Part shown: positions 35,945-43,835 of the stretch, one piece after another
How the letters are laid out: each line of letters opens with the position of its first letter
How positions within the stretch are numbered: position 1 is the first letter of the stretch
Notes under the pieces: model-generated
What the model saw: the letters and a program-made list of their open reading frames with translations, nothing else
What the model was told of the DNA's origin: nothing
Database searches by the model: none
Position numbers and translations under genes: made by a program
DNA from: Zhongshania sp.
GTDB taxonomy: Bacteria; Pseudomonadota; Gammaproteobacteria; Pseudomonadales; Spongiibacteraceae
Reading direction: 5' to 3'
Assembly (NCBI RefSeq): GCF_029212375.1
Contig: NZ_JARGNU010000006.1
Coordinates: forward strand, 80,535 to 144,534
Length of the DNA stretch: 64,000 nt

Positions 35945-37003
35945 ATGCCATTTATAAACGACCAATTGGCAGACAATCAGGCGCGTTTAGCCAGTCAGGC
36001 GAATACCGGCTTGTTTTCAGCGGCCTGCATGCCGGATAAAATCGTGACCGCCAAACGTCAATCCCGTTTTCGCTTTGACCCTGACGCGGTAATGGCCTTG
36101 CTGCGCAGTCGTATTATTGGGCAGGACGCCGCTCTGGCGGCAATAGAAGACATGTTACATGTGGTAAAAGCCGATATTGGTAGCAAGCAGCGGCCACTGT
36201 GCGTGATGTTGCTGCTGGGGCCAACAGGGGTTGGCAAAACCCAGACTGCTCGGCTTATTGCCGAGGCAATTTGCGGTAGCGCCGAGGCCTTGGTTCGCAT
36301 CGATATGAATACCCTCGCGCAAGACCACTATGCCGCTGCATTAACCGGTGCGCCGCCGGGCTATGTTGGTAGCAAGGAGGGGCATACGCTCTTTCCTGTA
36401 GATGAAATAGCGGGGAGCTATAGTGTGCCGTCCGTTATCTTGTTTGATGAAATAGAAAAAGCCAGTGACGAAGTCATCCGCTCGCTATTGAATGTATTGG
36501 ATAGCGGAAAACTACGTCTTTCGTCTGGGGTGAAGGCGCTGGATTTTTGTAATAGCTTAATCTTTATGAGCAGCAATATTGCCGCGTCAGAGCTTGAGCG
36601 CCATCGCAATAAAAAATACGTATTTGCTGAACGGAAGGCTGGCGAACAACAACTGATTGATCGCGCACTTAGGCAGAAGTTTGATCCTGAATTTATTAAT
36701 AGGATCGATGCTATTCTTGTTTTTAAACATTTGCTGCGCAGCGATCTGAGTGCCTTGCTCAATATTGAGCTAGGGAATCTTGGGCGACGTTTGCGTAAGC
36801 AGGGCGTCGAACTTGATTTGGATCAGCCCTGTTTTGATTATCTTTTGAAACACTACGACGACCGCTATGGCGCGCGCGATATTGCTCGCCGTTTGCGAAC
36901 CAGCTTAGAACCGGTAGTGGCCAGAGCCATATTGGCAGCGCCAGAGAGCAATCGCTTCATTGGCTTTATTCAGAATAGTAGCTTGGTGGTTGAGGCGGTG
37001 TAG
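35945..37003 (+). CDS. AmiB-like AAA+ ATPase of the Clp/HSP100 class
   Basis: 352 residues containing a single AAA+ module related to the second domain of ClpA/ClpB. Walker A GPTGVGKT (92-99), substrate-threading pore loop GYVG (139-142), Walker B ILFDEIEKA (165-173), sensor 1 SSN (209-211), arginine finger in FDPEFINRID (near 253), sensor 2 YGARDIARRL. There is no Clp N-domain, first AAA domain or ClpP-docking loop that I can identify. Pseudomonas amiB occupies the same place after amiE and its role is unsettled. The intact pore loop suggests protein remodelling, perhaps of the amidase or transporter; that is inference. Confidence 0.85.
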   Translation: MPFINDQLADNQARLASQANTGLFSAACMPDKIVTAKRQSRFRFDPDAVMALLRSRIIGQDAALAAIEDMLHVVKADIGSKQRPLCVMLLLGPTGVGKTQTARLIAEAICGSAEALVRIDMNTLAQDHYAAALTGAPPGYVGSKEGHTLFPVDEIAGSYSVPSVILFDEIEKASDEVIRSLLNVLDSGKLRLSSGVKALDFCNSLIFMSSNIAASELERHRNKKYVFAERKAGEQQLIDRALRQKFDPEFINRIDAILVFKHLLRSDLSALLNIELGNLGRRLRKQGVELDLDQPCFDYLLKHYDDRYGARDIARRLRTSLEPVVARAILAAPESNRFIGFIQNSSLVVEAV

Positions 37004-37381
37004 GACTTTTATAATAGTGCTAGTTCAAGCTTGATAGGAGGTGCTTCGCTAGCCGGTTCTCAATGGAATCGGGTTCAGCGCCAGCTCCATGCCCATACCC
37101 AGAGCACGTCATTTGTTGATATACCGCGATAAATCATGTTATGTGTGGTATGTTGTCTCTCTTGTTGTTCTTTCTGCGTTTTATTAGCGTGGCATCAATC
37201 GCGCGATTTCCATCACCGTCACCTCAATATTGGGCTCTGCGGTTCTCAAAATATAGATTTTCCATCTCCACCCTGTAAAGCTACATCCTATATTGCCCGC
37301 ACATTCTAGCGCTATGCTGGCGAATTTTTCCTATTTTCTTGATATCAGAAATGATCATCAAGCGCCACTTATTGGAGTGTT
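37004..37381. other. Gap after amiB-like gene, with a possible gene remnant
   Basis: 378 bases. The only coding-like signal is a minus-strand open stretch (37184-37330, 48 codons, ending at TAA 37184-37186) whose end reads RTAEPNIEVTVMEIARLMPR. It has no usable start codon at its 5' end. Otherwise I see no clear promoter or terminator. The lipid-synthesis-like gene downstream probably starts its own transcript here. Confidence 0.4.
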
Positions 37382-38035
37382 ATGACTACGGGCAATACTG
37401 AATTTAAAGAGCAGCAACCCAGCATACTTTCTTTTGTAAAAGACCTGCCGAATATCTGTTCACTGGCGGGACTAGCCTGCACCATTCTGGCCATTTACTT
37501 TAGCATTTTAGGTGTTTTTTACGCGGCAATGATTGGCATGATCTGGGCTGTTGCCTTTGACTGGGCCGACGGCTTGGTTGCGCGAAGAATGAAAGGGCGC
37601 ACCGGCAGCGACCGCATCTTTGGCGGTCAGCTCGATTTGCTAATCGACATTGTAAGTTATGGCGTTACACCCGCGGTGCTGCTGTTGAGTTTTGGCGGCT
37701 TTGCGCCAATCTTTCTGATAGGGGCTTTTATTATGCTCGCCGCGAGCGCAATAAGGCTGAGTTATTTCAGTACCTTCGGTCTTTCTGGTGAGGCGAAATA
37801 CACGGGGCTGGCGCTGGATAACAACAATATTATTCTGGTATTTATATTTTTGTTTGAAAGTTTTTTAAGTCAGGGCGTTTTCTCAATTGTGCTTTATATC
37901 AGCGGTGTGGGGCTTGCGGTGCTGAATGTATCGCAGATTAAAACCCCAAAGCTCTCTGGTAATCCGGCTAATGTTTATCGCTTGGCAATTTATACACTGG
38001 CGATTACCGGTATTTATGGCTGGAAGCTTTTGTAA
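37382..38035 (+). CDS. CDP-alcohol phosphatidyltransferase family membrane enzyme
   Basis: 217 residues, about six membrane helices. The family motif is visible: Asp60-x2-Asp63-Gly64, Ala67-Arg68, Gly81, Asp85 and Asp89 (DWADGLVARR ... GGQLDLLID). The gap between Arg68 and Gly81 is 12 residues, longer than the usual 8-9. These enzymes swap CMP on a CDP-linked donor for an alcohol, making phospholipids. A small cytidylyltransferase gene 72 bases downstream suggests that a soluble CDP-alcohol is the donor. The product (headgroup) is unknown. Similar to phosphatidylserine synthase in general build. Confidence 0.85.
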   Translation: MTTGNTEFKEQQPSILSFVKDLPNICSLAGLACTILAIYFSILGVFYAAMIGMIWAVAFDWADGLVARRMKGRTGSDRIFGGQLDLLIDIVSYGVTPAVLLLSFGGFAPIFLIGAFIMLAASAIRLSYFSTFGLSGEAKYTGLALDNNNIILVFIFLFESFLSQGVFSIVLYISGVGLAVLNVSQIKTPKLSGNPANVYRLAIYTLAITGIYGWKLL

Positions 38036-38107
38036 TTGACTTAAGGTGGAGTGAGATTGGACTCGGCAGTAGAAAACACTATTTTAAACGAGGAGTAAAA
38101 AAGGATA

Positions 38108-38551
38108 ATGGTTGTATACACTGTAGGTACATTTGATTTATTGCACGTAGGGCATCTTGCCTTGTTAGAGTACTGTAAAACGTTGGGCGATGTAGTGGCG
38201 GTTGGTGTTGCCTCTGATAAAGTGGTGAACTCCTATAAGCCTAATACACCGGTTATTCCCTTAGATCAAAGATTGGAAATGTTAAAGGCCTTGCGCTGCG
38301 TTGATATTGTTCAGCCCTACCACGAGTTAGAATATGTTTCTGGCTGCAAAGCAGTAGACGCCGATATTTTTGTGGTGGGTGAAGACTGGGGCAAGAAGCG
38401 CCACAATCTTGAAGTGGAAGCCTACTTAAAAAGCCAGGGCAAACAAATTATTCAGGTGCTTTATAATCCGCGCACCTCATCTAGCAGAATTAAAAAGCAC
38501 ACCATCGCGCAAACGGATAAAAATAATTATCTTGAGAAAAGCGTAGCCTAG
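38108..38551 (+). CDS. Cytidylyltransferase-like nucleotidyltransferase
   Basis: 147 residues. HxGH motif in GTFDLLHVGH (7-16) and the C-terminal RTSSSRIK resembling the RTxGISTT motif of glycerol-3-phosphate and ethanolamine-phosphate cytidylyltransferases. Expected reaction: CTP plus an alcohol phosphate gives a CDP-alcohol. It directly follows the CDP-alcohol phosphatidyltransferase gene, so the pair may carry out two steps of one lipid pathway. Substrate unknown. Confidence 0.87.
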   Translation: MVVYTVGTFDLLHVGHLALLEYCKTLGDVVAVGVASDKVVNSYKPNTPVIPLDQRLEMLKALRCVDIVQPYHELEYVSGCKAVDADIFVVGEDWGKKRHNLEVEAYLKSQGKQIIQVLYNPRTSSSRIKKHTIAQTDKNNYLEKSVA

Positions 38552-38692
38552 ATACATCACTGTGCTGGCGCCGCAAAGCTATTAATATTGCTTGTGCGCT
38601 TGGCAGCGATAAAGCTGTAGCCCCTTCGCTGTTTATATTTGGCATCGCTCGCTCTACACTGCTGGTCTTTACTCAACACTGGGACATATTCC

Positions 38693-39721
38693 ATGAAAGC
38701 TATTGCTTATAAAAAATCACTGGCGATTAATGAACCAGAGTCATTAATCGACATCGAACTCCCGCAGCCCATTGCCAACGGGCGCGATTTACTCGTGAAG
38801 ATCAAGGCAATTGCCGTTAACCCCGTAGATTCCAAAATTCGCCAGAAGGCGGTAAATGAAGACGGTAGCTACAAGGTGATTGGCTGGGACGCCGCCGGCG
38901 AAGTGATTGCGGTAGGTGAAGCAGTAACAAAATTTAAGCCTGGTGATGTGGTTTATTATGCCGGCGACCTTACGCGTCAAGGTAGCAATGCCGAGTATCA
39001 GCTGGTCGACGAGCGTATTGTGGGTGGTAAACCCAAGAGTTTGTCATTTGCTGAAGCCGCTGCGCTACCGCTGACAACCATCACCGCTTGGGAGTTGTTG
39101 TTTGAGCATCTTGCAATAAAGCAGCAAGGCGCGAATTCAACGGACAAATCCGACGAGGTAATTTTGGTGGTGGGCGCAGCAGGTGGCGTCGGTTCTATTT
39201 TGATTCAGCTTGCTAAGGCCATTACGGGTGCCACGGTGATCGCCACCGCGTCACGGGCAGGAACTCAAACGTGGGTGAAGTCGCAGGGCGCAGATCATGT
39301 TATAGATCACAGCAAGCCACTCCTGCCGCAACTCGAGGCATTAGGAATTAAACAGGTCACTCATATTGCCAGCCTGAACGGCACCGGCAGCTACTTTGAC
39401 AGCTATCCAGAAATGCTGGCGACCTTTGGCAAAATCGCGATGATTGACGATCCGGCTACGCCGCTAGATGTAATGAAATTAAAAACAAAGAGTCAGTCGC
39501 TGCATATCGAGTTTATGTTTGCCCGCTCAATGTACCAAGCGGCCGATATGGACGAGCAGGGCAAGCTGCTAAGCCGCGTGGCCGACCTAGTTGACCAAGC
39601 GTATATTAAAACCACTAGTGGCAAAAACCTTGGCACTATCAATGCCAACAATCTCAAAGCGGCCCACGCCGAATTGGAGTCGGGTACGGCGATTGGCAAA
39701 ATCGTTTTAGAAGGTTTCTGA
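38693..39721 (+). CDS. Zinc-type alcohol dehydrogenase/quinone oxidoreductase family protein
   Basis: 342 residues from ATG 38693 (the longer in-frame version adds 18 residues without family similarity). N-terminal GroES-like domain (NPVDSKIRQKA; GWDAAGEVIAVGEAV) and a Rossmann domain with VVGAAGGVGSILIQLAK. The zinc-binding Cys of classical alcohol dehydrogenases is absent, as in the quinone-oxidoreductase branch. NADPH-dependent reduction of enones or quinones is likely. No obvious link to its neighbours. Confidence 0.9.
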   Translation: MKAIAYKKSLAINEPESLIDIELPQPIANGRDLLVKIKAIAVNPVDSKIRQKAVNEDGSYKVIGWDAAGEVIAVGEAVTKFKPGDVVYYAGDLTRQGSNAEYQLVDERIVGGKPKSLSFAEAAALPLTTITAWELLFEHLAIKQQGANSTDKSDEVILVVGAAGGVGSILIQLAKAITGATVIATASRAGTQTWVKSQGADHVIDHSKPLLPQLEALGIKQVTHIASLNGTGSYFDSYPEMLATFGKIAMIDDPATPLDVMKLKTKSQSLHIEFMFARSMYQAADMDEQGKLLSRVADLVDQAYIKTTSGKNLGTINANNLKAAHAELESGTAIGKIVLEGF

Positions 39722-39757
39722 TATAGCAGCAACAATTTAGTCTTTGCTTGCAGTATT

Positions 39758-39793
39758 GCCGCCGAGTTAGGTCAAGTCTCTCGGCGGCTTTTT
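39758..39793 (+). terminator. Rho-independent terminator after the oxidoreductase gene
   Basis: Perfect nine-base arms GCCGCCGAG / CTCGGCGGC, 13-base loop, then TTTTT. The remaining bases up to 40040 before fmdA hold no gene; a promoter for fmdA must lie there but I cannot name its elements. Confidence 0.9.
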
Positions 39794-40040
39794 CGTATTT
39801 GGGCACTTTCCAAGCGCTTTTTCTCAGCTCATTTCTCAGCTTCAGTTGGCACTTTTTATCACCCCTACGTCATTTAACGTAGCCCTCAGGGCATATTGAC
39901 TAATACCGGATCAAACCGCGATTGCGGATAGTAGCTGCATGGCGAAGGCCGCTTATTACTATTTTGCCTCGGGTGATTGGTGTCGATAAGTCGGTGGTGG
40001 TGTCGTCCAGAATTTTCTAAGACTGATCCGGAGAGAAACG

Positions 40041-41273
40041 ATGGCTGAAACAATCATCAAGGTTGACCTTAGCAAGTCGGCTTATGAGAACGATATGATC
40101 CACAACCGCTGGCACCCTGATATTCCGATGGTGTCGATGGTCAAGCCCGGCGACGATTTTAAAATTGAGTGCGTAGACTGGACCGGCGGGCAGATTAGCA
40201 ATAATGATTCCGCAGATGATGTTCGCGATGTTGATTTGAGTAAGGTGCATTTTCTCTCTGGCCCCGTTGGTGTAGAGGGTGCAGAGCCAGGCGATTTATT
40301 GGTGGTCGATATTTTAGATATTGGCACCTTCGAAGAAAGTCAGTGGGGTTTTAACGGCTTCTTTTCTAAGCAGAACGGCGGTGGCTTTTTAACCGAGCAT
40401 TTTCCCGAAGCGCAGAAATCGATTTGGGATTTTAACGGCATGTTCACCAAATCGCGCCATGTGCCGCGGGTGGAGTTTGCGGGTTTGATTCATCCAGGTT
40501 TGATTGGCTGCCTGCCATCGAGGGAAATGTTAAACGAGTGGAATACCCGTGAAAAAGCCCTGGTCGACACCGATCCCCATCGGGTTCCGGAATTAGCGAC
40601 CCTGCCCTATGCCGAAACCGCCCATATGGGGCGTATGACTGGCGAGGCGGCCAAGGCAGCTGCCGCTGAAGGGGCGCGCACGGTGCCACCGCGCGAGCAC
40701 GGCGGCAACTGCGATATTAAGGATTTGTCGCGGGGCGCGAAGGTATATTTTCCCGTGTATGTAAAAGACGCTGGTCTGAGTGTGGGCGATTTGCACTTTA
40801 GTCAGGGCGATGGCGAAATTACTTTTTGCGGCGCAATAGAAATGGCCGGTTGGATTCATTTGCGGGTGAATTTAATCAAGGGCGGTATTGAAAAATACGG
40901 TATTAAAAACCCTATATTCAAACCCAGCCCGATCACGCCTAAGTATGATGATTATCTAATTTTTGAAGGTATCTCGGTGGATGAGGGTGGCAAGCAGCAC
41001 TACCTCGATGTGCATATTGCGTATCGGCAGGCGTGTTTGAATGCCATTGAGTACCTGACTAAGTTCGGTTACACCCGCGCGCAGGCTTACACCATTCTTG
41101 GGGTGGCGCCAGTGCAGGGGCATATCAGTGGGGTGGTGGATATTCCAAACGCCTGCGCCACATTATGGCTACCCACCGACATCTTTGATTTTGATCTGCA
41201 GCCCAATGCCAATGGACCCACAATCGAGGTCGATGGCAGTAGTGCAGATGTGCCCTTGTCTCCCGATGTGTGA
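40041..41273 (+). CDS. fmdA: Formamidase FmdA (acetamidase/formamidase family)
   Basis: 410 residues, full length for FmdA. Typical stretches: HNRWHPDIPMV near the N-terminus, VEGAEPGDLLVVDILDIG, FAGLIHPGLIGCLPS, and VPPREHGGNCDIKDLSRG with the conserved His and Cys. It hydrolyses formamide to formate and ammonia. A ribosome site (GGAGAG) lies just upstream. Followed by fmdB. Together with amiE and the urt-like importer it points to use of short amides as a nitrogen source. Confidence 0.95.
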   Translation: MAETIIKVDLSKSAYENDMIHNRWHPDIPMVSMVKPGDDFKIECVDWTGGQISNNDSADDVRDVDLSKVHFLSGPVGVEGAEPGDLLVVDILDIGTFEESQWGFNGFFSKQNGGGFLTEHFPEAQKSIWDFNGMFTKSRHVPRVEFAGLIHPGLIGCLPSREMLNEWNTREKALVDTDPHRVPELATLPYAETAHMGRMTGEAAKAAAAEGARTVPPREHGGNCDIKDLSRGAKVYFPVYVKDAGLSVGDLHFSQGDGEITFCGAIEMAGWIHLRVNLIKGGIEKYGIKNPIFKPSPITPKYDDYLIFEGISVDEGGKQHYLDVHIAYRQACLNAIEYLTKFGYTRAQAYTILGVAPVQGHISGVVDIPNACATLWLPTDIFDFDLQPNANGPTIEVDGSSADVPLSPDV

Positions 41274-41383
41274 CACCGGAGCTGTGACGCCCAATGCGTA
41301 ACAGTTAATTGATGAGGCACTGCGCGCTGGCTTATTGGGGAATAGGTCAGTGCGTGTAACAACGGGCGAGAGGAGACTAAGCA

Positions 41384-41773
41384 ATGCCTGTATATGATTA
41401 TAAATGTCAGGACCACGGCCTATTTCATGACTTGGCCAGCATGGCCGAGTCGGCCCTGCCCTGCGCCTGCCCGCAATGCGGCAAGCTCAGTGCGCGGGTG
41501 ATTATGATACCGCCGCAGGTGTTAGCGATGGCACCGGCCAAGCGTCAGGCGATGGCGCGCAATGAAAAAGCGCTGCATCAGCCGATTATTTCGACACCCG
41601 ATTCCCGCGAAGACGCGAGTCAGCGTCGCGCTCACGCCGCCGCCAAAAAAGGCTGTGGCTGCGGGAGCAAAGATATTAACCCCGACCGCAGTAGTTTGCG
41701 TCAGCAAGCGATATTTCTGCCAGACGGCAGCAAGGTGTTTCCCTCCCAGCGACCCTGGATGATTAGTCACTGA
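41384..41773 (+). CDS. fmdB: FmdB-type zinc-ribbon protein
   Basis: 129 residues. N-terminal FmdB zinc ribbon (MPVYDYKCQDHGLFHDL and CACPQCGK give Cys8 and the later Cys pair as ligands), then a basic middle region and a second Cys cluster KGCGCGS around residue 90. FmdB was proposed as a regulator of amide genes in Methylophilus; its function is otherwise unclear. It follows fmdA by 110 bases and ends at a strong terminator. Confidence 0.9.
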   Translation: MPVYDYKCQDHGLFHDLASMAESALPCACPQCGKLSARVIMIPPQVLAMAPAKRQAMARNEKALHQPIISTPDSREDASQRRAHAAAKKGCGCGSKDINPDRSSLRQQAIFLPDGSKVFPSQRPWMISH

Positions 41774-41807
41774 GGTGATTTTGAAATTCTCCTTGGGAAG
41801 GGACATT

Positions 41808-41844
41808 GAAGGAGCCGCGCTGTGGCGTAGCTCCTTCTTTTTTT
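41808..41844 (+). terminator. Rho-independent terminator after fmdB
   Basis: Arms GAAGGAGC / GCTCCTTC with a further inner CGC / GCG pair, then seven T residues (41838-41844). Confidence 0.93.
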
Positions 41845-41971
41845 GGCTGAATTCCTAGTGTAGTGCCGTGTATAGTTTTGCTCGTGGTATTCTTGGCGTG
41901 TGTGTAGTGGTTCAGTGTGATACTAGGCGCTGAGCCGTTATTGCTTGCCTTGAATACCAACGAGTTTTTTC

Positions 41972-42922
41972 ATGCACGCTTTTATCCAATCCCTGTTGTT
42001 TTCGTTTTCAATTACCGGCCCTATTTTTGTGGTGTTGGCGCTGGGCGCCTACCTCAATCAAATTCGCCTGATTAATGACAACTTCGTCGAGGTCGGTACT
42101 AAGCTGGTATTTAATATCACCTTACCGGCGCTGTTGTTTCTAAGTATTAGCCAGACCAGTATTAGTGATACTGCCAATGTGTCTTTGGTGGCCTTCGGTT
42201 TAATCGCCACAGTGATAGTGTATTTATTGCTGGAGTTAATGGCGCATTACCTCGTGCCTAAGCGAGAAGATCGCGGGGTGGTGGTGCAGGGCGGCTTTCG
42301 CTCAAATTTGGCGATTATTGGCCTAGCCTACTGCGTGAATGCCTATGGCGACACCGGTTTGATTACCGCCTCGCTGTATTTGGGCTTGGTAACTATTTTA
42401 TATAATATTTTGGCGGTGATTACCCTCAGTCGTTCGCTTAATCGCGCGGGCGGCTGGTCGGCTACCTTAAAAGGCATTGCCCGTAATCCTCTTATTATCA
42501 GCATTGTTGGCGCCCTGATCTTTGCGGGATTAGGATGGCGTTTACCCGCCTTGGTACGACATAGCGGCGAGTATTTTGCCCAGCTGACCTTGCCACTGGC
42601 GCTATTGTGCACGGGCGCGAGTTTAAATTTTAAGGCATTGCGGGCCGACTTTAGCAGCGCGCTTATCAGTACGGTGTGTAAGTTACTGCTGGTTCCTCTC
42701 TTGATAATTTCTGTGGGTGTTACGGTCGGGTTTCGAGGTGTGGAGCTGGGCGTATTGGCGCTGATGTCGTCGGCACCGTCGGCAGCAGCGAGCTATATTA
42801 TGGTGCGGGCTATGGGTGGAAACTCGGCGCTCGCGGCTAATATTATTGTATTGACTACAGTCGGCTCGCTGCTAACAACCAGTGTAATTATGTTTTTGCT
42901 GCGTGGCTTAGGTTTGGTGTGA
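41972..42922 (+). CDS. AEC (auxin efflux carrier)-family transporter
   Basis: 316 residues, about ten membrane helices arranged in two halves. Family feel is given by GPIFVVLALGAYL at the N-terminus, the helix-breaking LTLPLALLCTGASL in the middle, and MSSAPSAAASYIMVRAMGG near the end. These carriers move organic anions such as malate or malonate; the substrate here is unknown. A partial copy of the 3' end of a related gene lies at 43.7 kb. Confidence 0.9.
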   Translation: MHAFIQSLLFSFSITGPIFVVLALGAYLNQIRLINDNFVEVGTKLVFNITLPALLFLSISQTSISDTANVSLVAFGLIATVIVYLLLELMAHYLVPKREDRGVVVQGGFRSNLAIIGLAYCVNAYGDTGLITASLYLGLVTILYNILAVITLSRSLNRAGGWSATLKGIARNPLIISIVGALIFAGLGWRLPALVRHSGEYFAQLTLPLALLCTGASLNFKALRADFSSALISTVCKLLLVPLLIISVGVTVGFRGVELGVLALMSSAPSAAASYIMVRAMGGNSALAANIIVLTTVGSLLTTSVIMFLLRGLGLV

Positions 42923-43017
42923 ATGGTGACAGTCGAGGGGAGTAGAGCGCAGTTAGGCGCGCTTCAATTCTTGGCATTTTAGGTAAGCACGTCATCGTAA
43001 ATTGCTGGCAATAAAGG

Positions 43018-43052
43018 GCGCCACTACAGGTTTAGCGTAGGGCGCTTTTTTT
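43018..43052 (+). terminator. Terminator downstream of the AEC transporter gene
   Basis: GCGCC-A-CTAC / GTAG-GGCGC stem (one bulge) followed by seven T (43046-43052), about 95 bases after the AEC stop. Confidence 0.8.
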
Positions 43053-43210
43053 GAGGTAATTTTGATCTGAATCATGAAGTGCTTAATTAGCACTTGCGTC
43101 AACTGCTGTTAGAAAAACACACTAGGACGAACTCTGGTACCACTCCCTAGAAGCAGCCTTATAAACAGCTCGTTAGCGATCACCGACACCTCAGAATTCT
43201 ACTGCGTTTT

Positions 43211-43693
43211 TTGCGCGACGAAGTCACTCTCTACGATGATACATTGCGGCAAACTGATCTTACCAATATTCTTGAGGCGCTGGATTATATTAGCGAATAT
43301 CCACAAGTCTTCCATCATCCAACCGAAGAAGCGGCGATGGATATTCTGGAAGAGCGAAATTTAGGCGACAACAATATGATTCAGCGTATTCGCCACCAAC
43401 ACATTGAAATTGAAAAAGAAACCCGCGAGCTCGTCAAACTGTTTGACATGATTTACAACGATCATGCGGTGCCGATTTCCCGCGTTAAGGAACAGCTCGC
43501 CCGCTATTACGACCTTCAGTTTGTCCATCTAGAGACTGAAGACAAGCACATAATGCCTCTCTTTGACCAATATCTGAGCGACGAAGACTGGCAGCGCGTG
43601 GCGAGTAAAGTGAAATACATCGACGATCCGCTATTCCATCCCCACTATGTCGAAAGTTATCGCGAGTTAAGTCAGCACTTGGGGTTACGTTAG
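43211..43693 (+). CDS. Hemerythrin-like (HHE domain) protein, start uncertain
   Basis: 160 residues if the TTG at 43211 is used. His/Glu positions of an HHE domain are visible in FHHPTEEAAMD, RHQHIEIEKE and VHLETEDKHIMPLFD, which could form a di-iron site. However, the frame continues upstream to 43151 and encodes SDHRHLRILLRFLRDE, the expected first helix with its ligand His, but no ATG, GTG or TTG lies there and an in-frame TAG sits at 43148-43150. So either a non-standard start is used, or the gene is damaged at its 5' end. Function unknown; such proteins sense or store oxygen or iron. Confidence 0.7.
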   Translation: MRDEVTLYDDTLRQTDLTNILEALDYISEYPQVFHHPTEEAAMDILEERNLGDNNMIQRIRHQHIEIEKETRELVKLFDMIYNDHAVPISRVKEQLARYYDLQFVHLETEDKHIMPLFDQYLSDEDWQRVASKVKYIDDPLFHPHYVESYRELSQHLGLR

Positions 43694-43739
43694 GCGCCCC
43701 GCCGCGGCGAGCTGATATCTGAATAGGTGGTGTGCGAGC

Positions 43740-43835
43740 GCCAATAATATTGTTTTGACGGCGATCAGTTCGCTGCTTACCGCTAGTTTATTTGCGCTAA
43801 TTTGGAATCTGTTGCGGGCTTGCCTAATTTCATAA
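43740..43835 (+). pseudogene. 3' remnant of a second AEC-family transporter gene
   Basis: The frame from 43740 to the stop at 43833-43835 reads ANNIVLTAISSLLTASLFAL and onward, matching the end of the intact AEC gene at 42.8 kb (ANIIVLTTVGSLLTTSVIMF) at about 11 of the first 18 positions. Similarity fades upstream, where the frame meets a TGA at 43713-43715. A relic of a tandem or replaced transporter gene, now separated from the intact copy by the hemerythrin-like gene. Confidence 0.7.
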
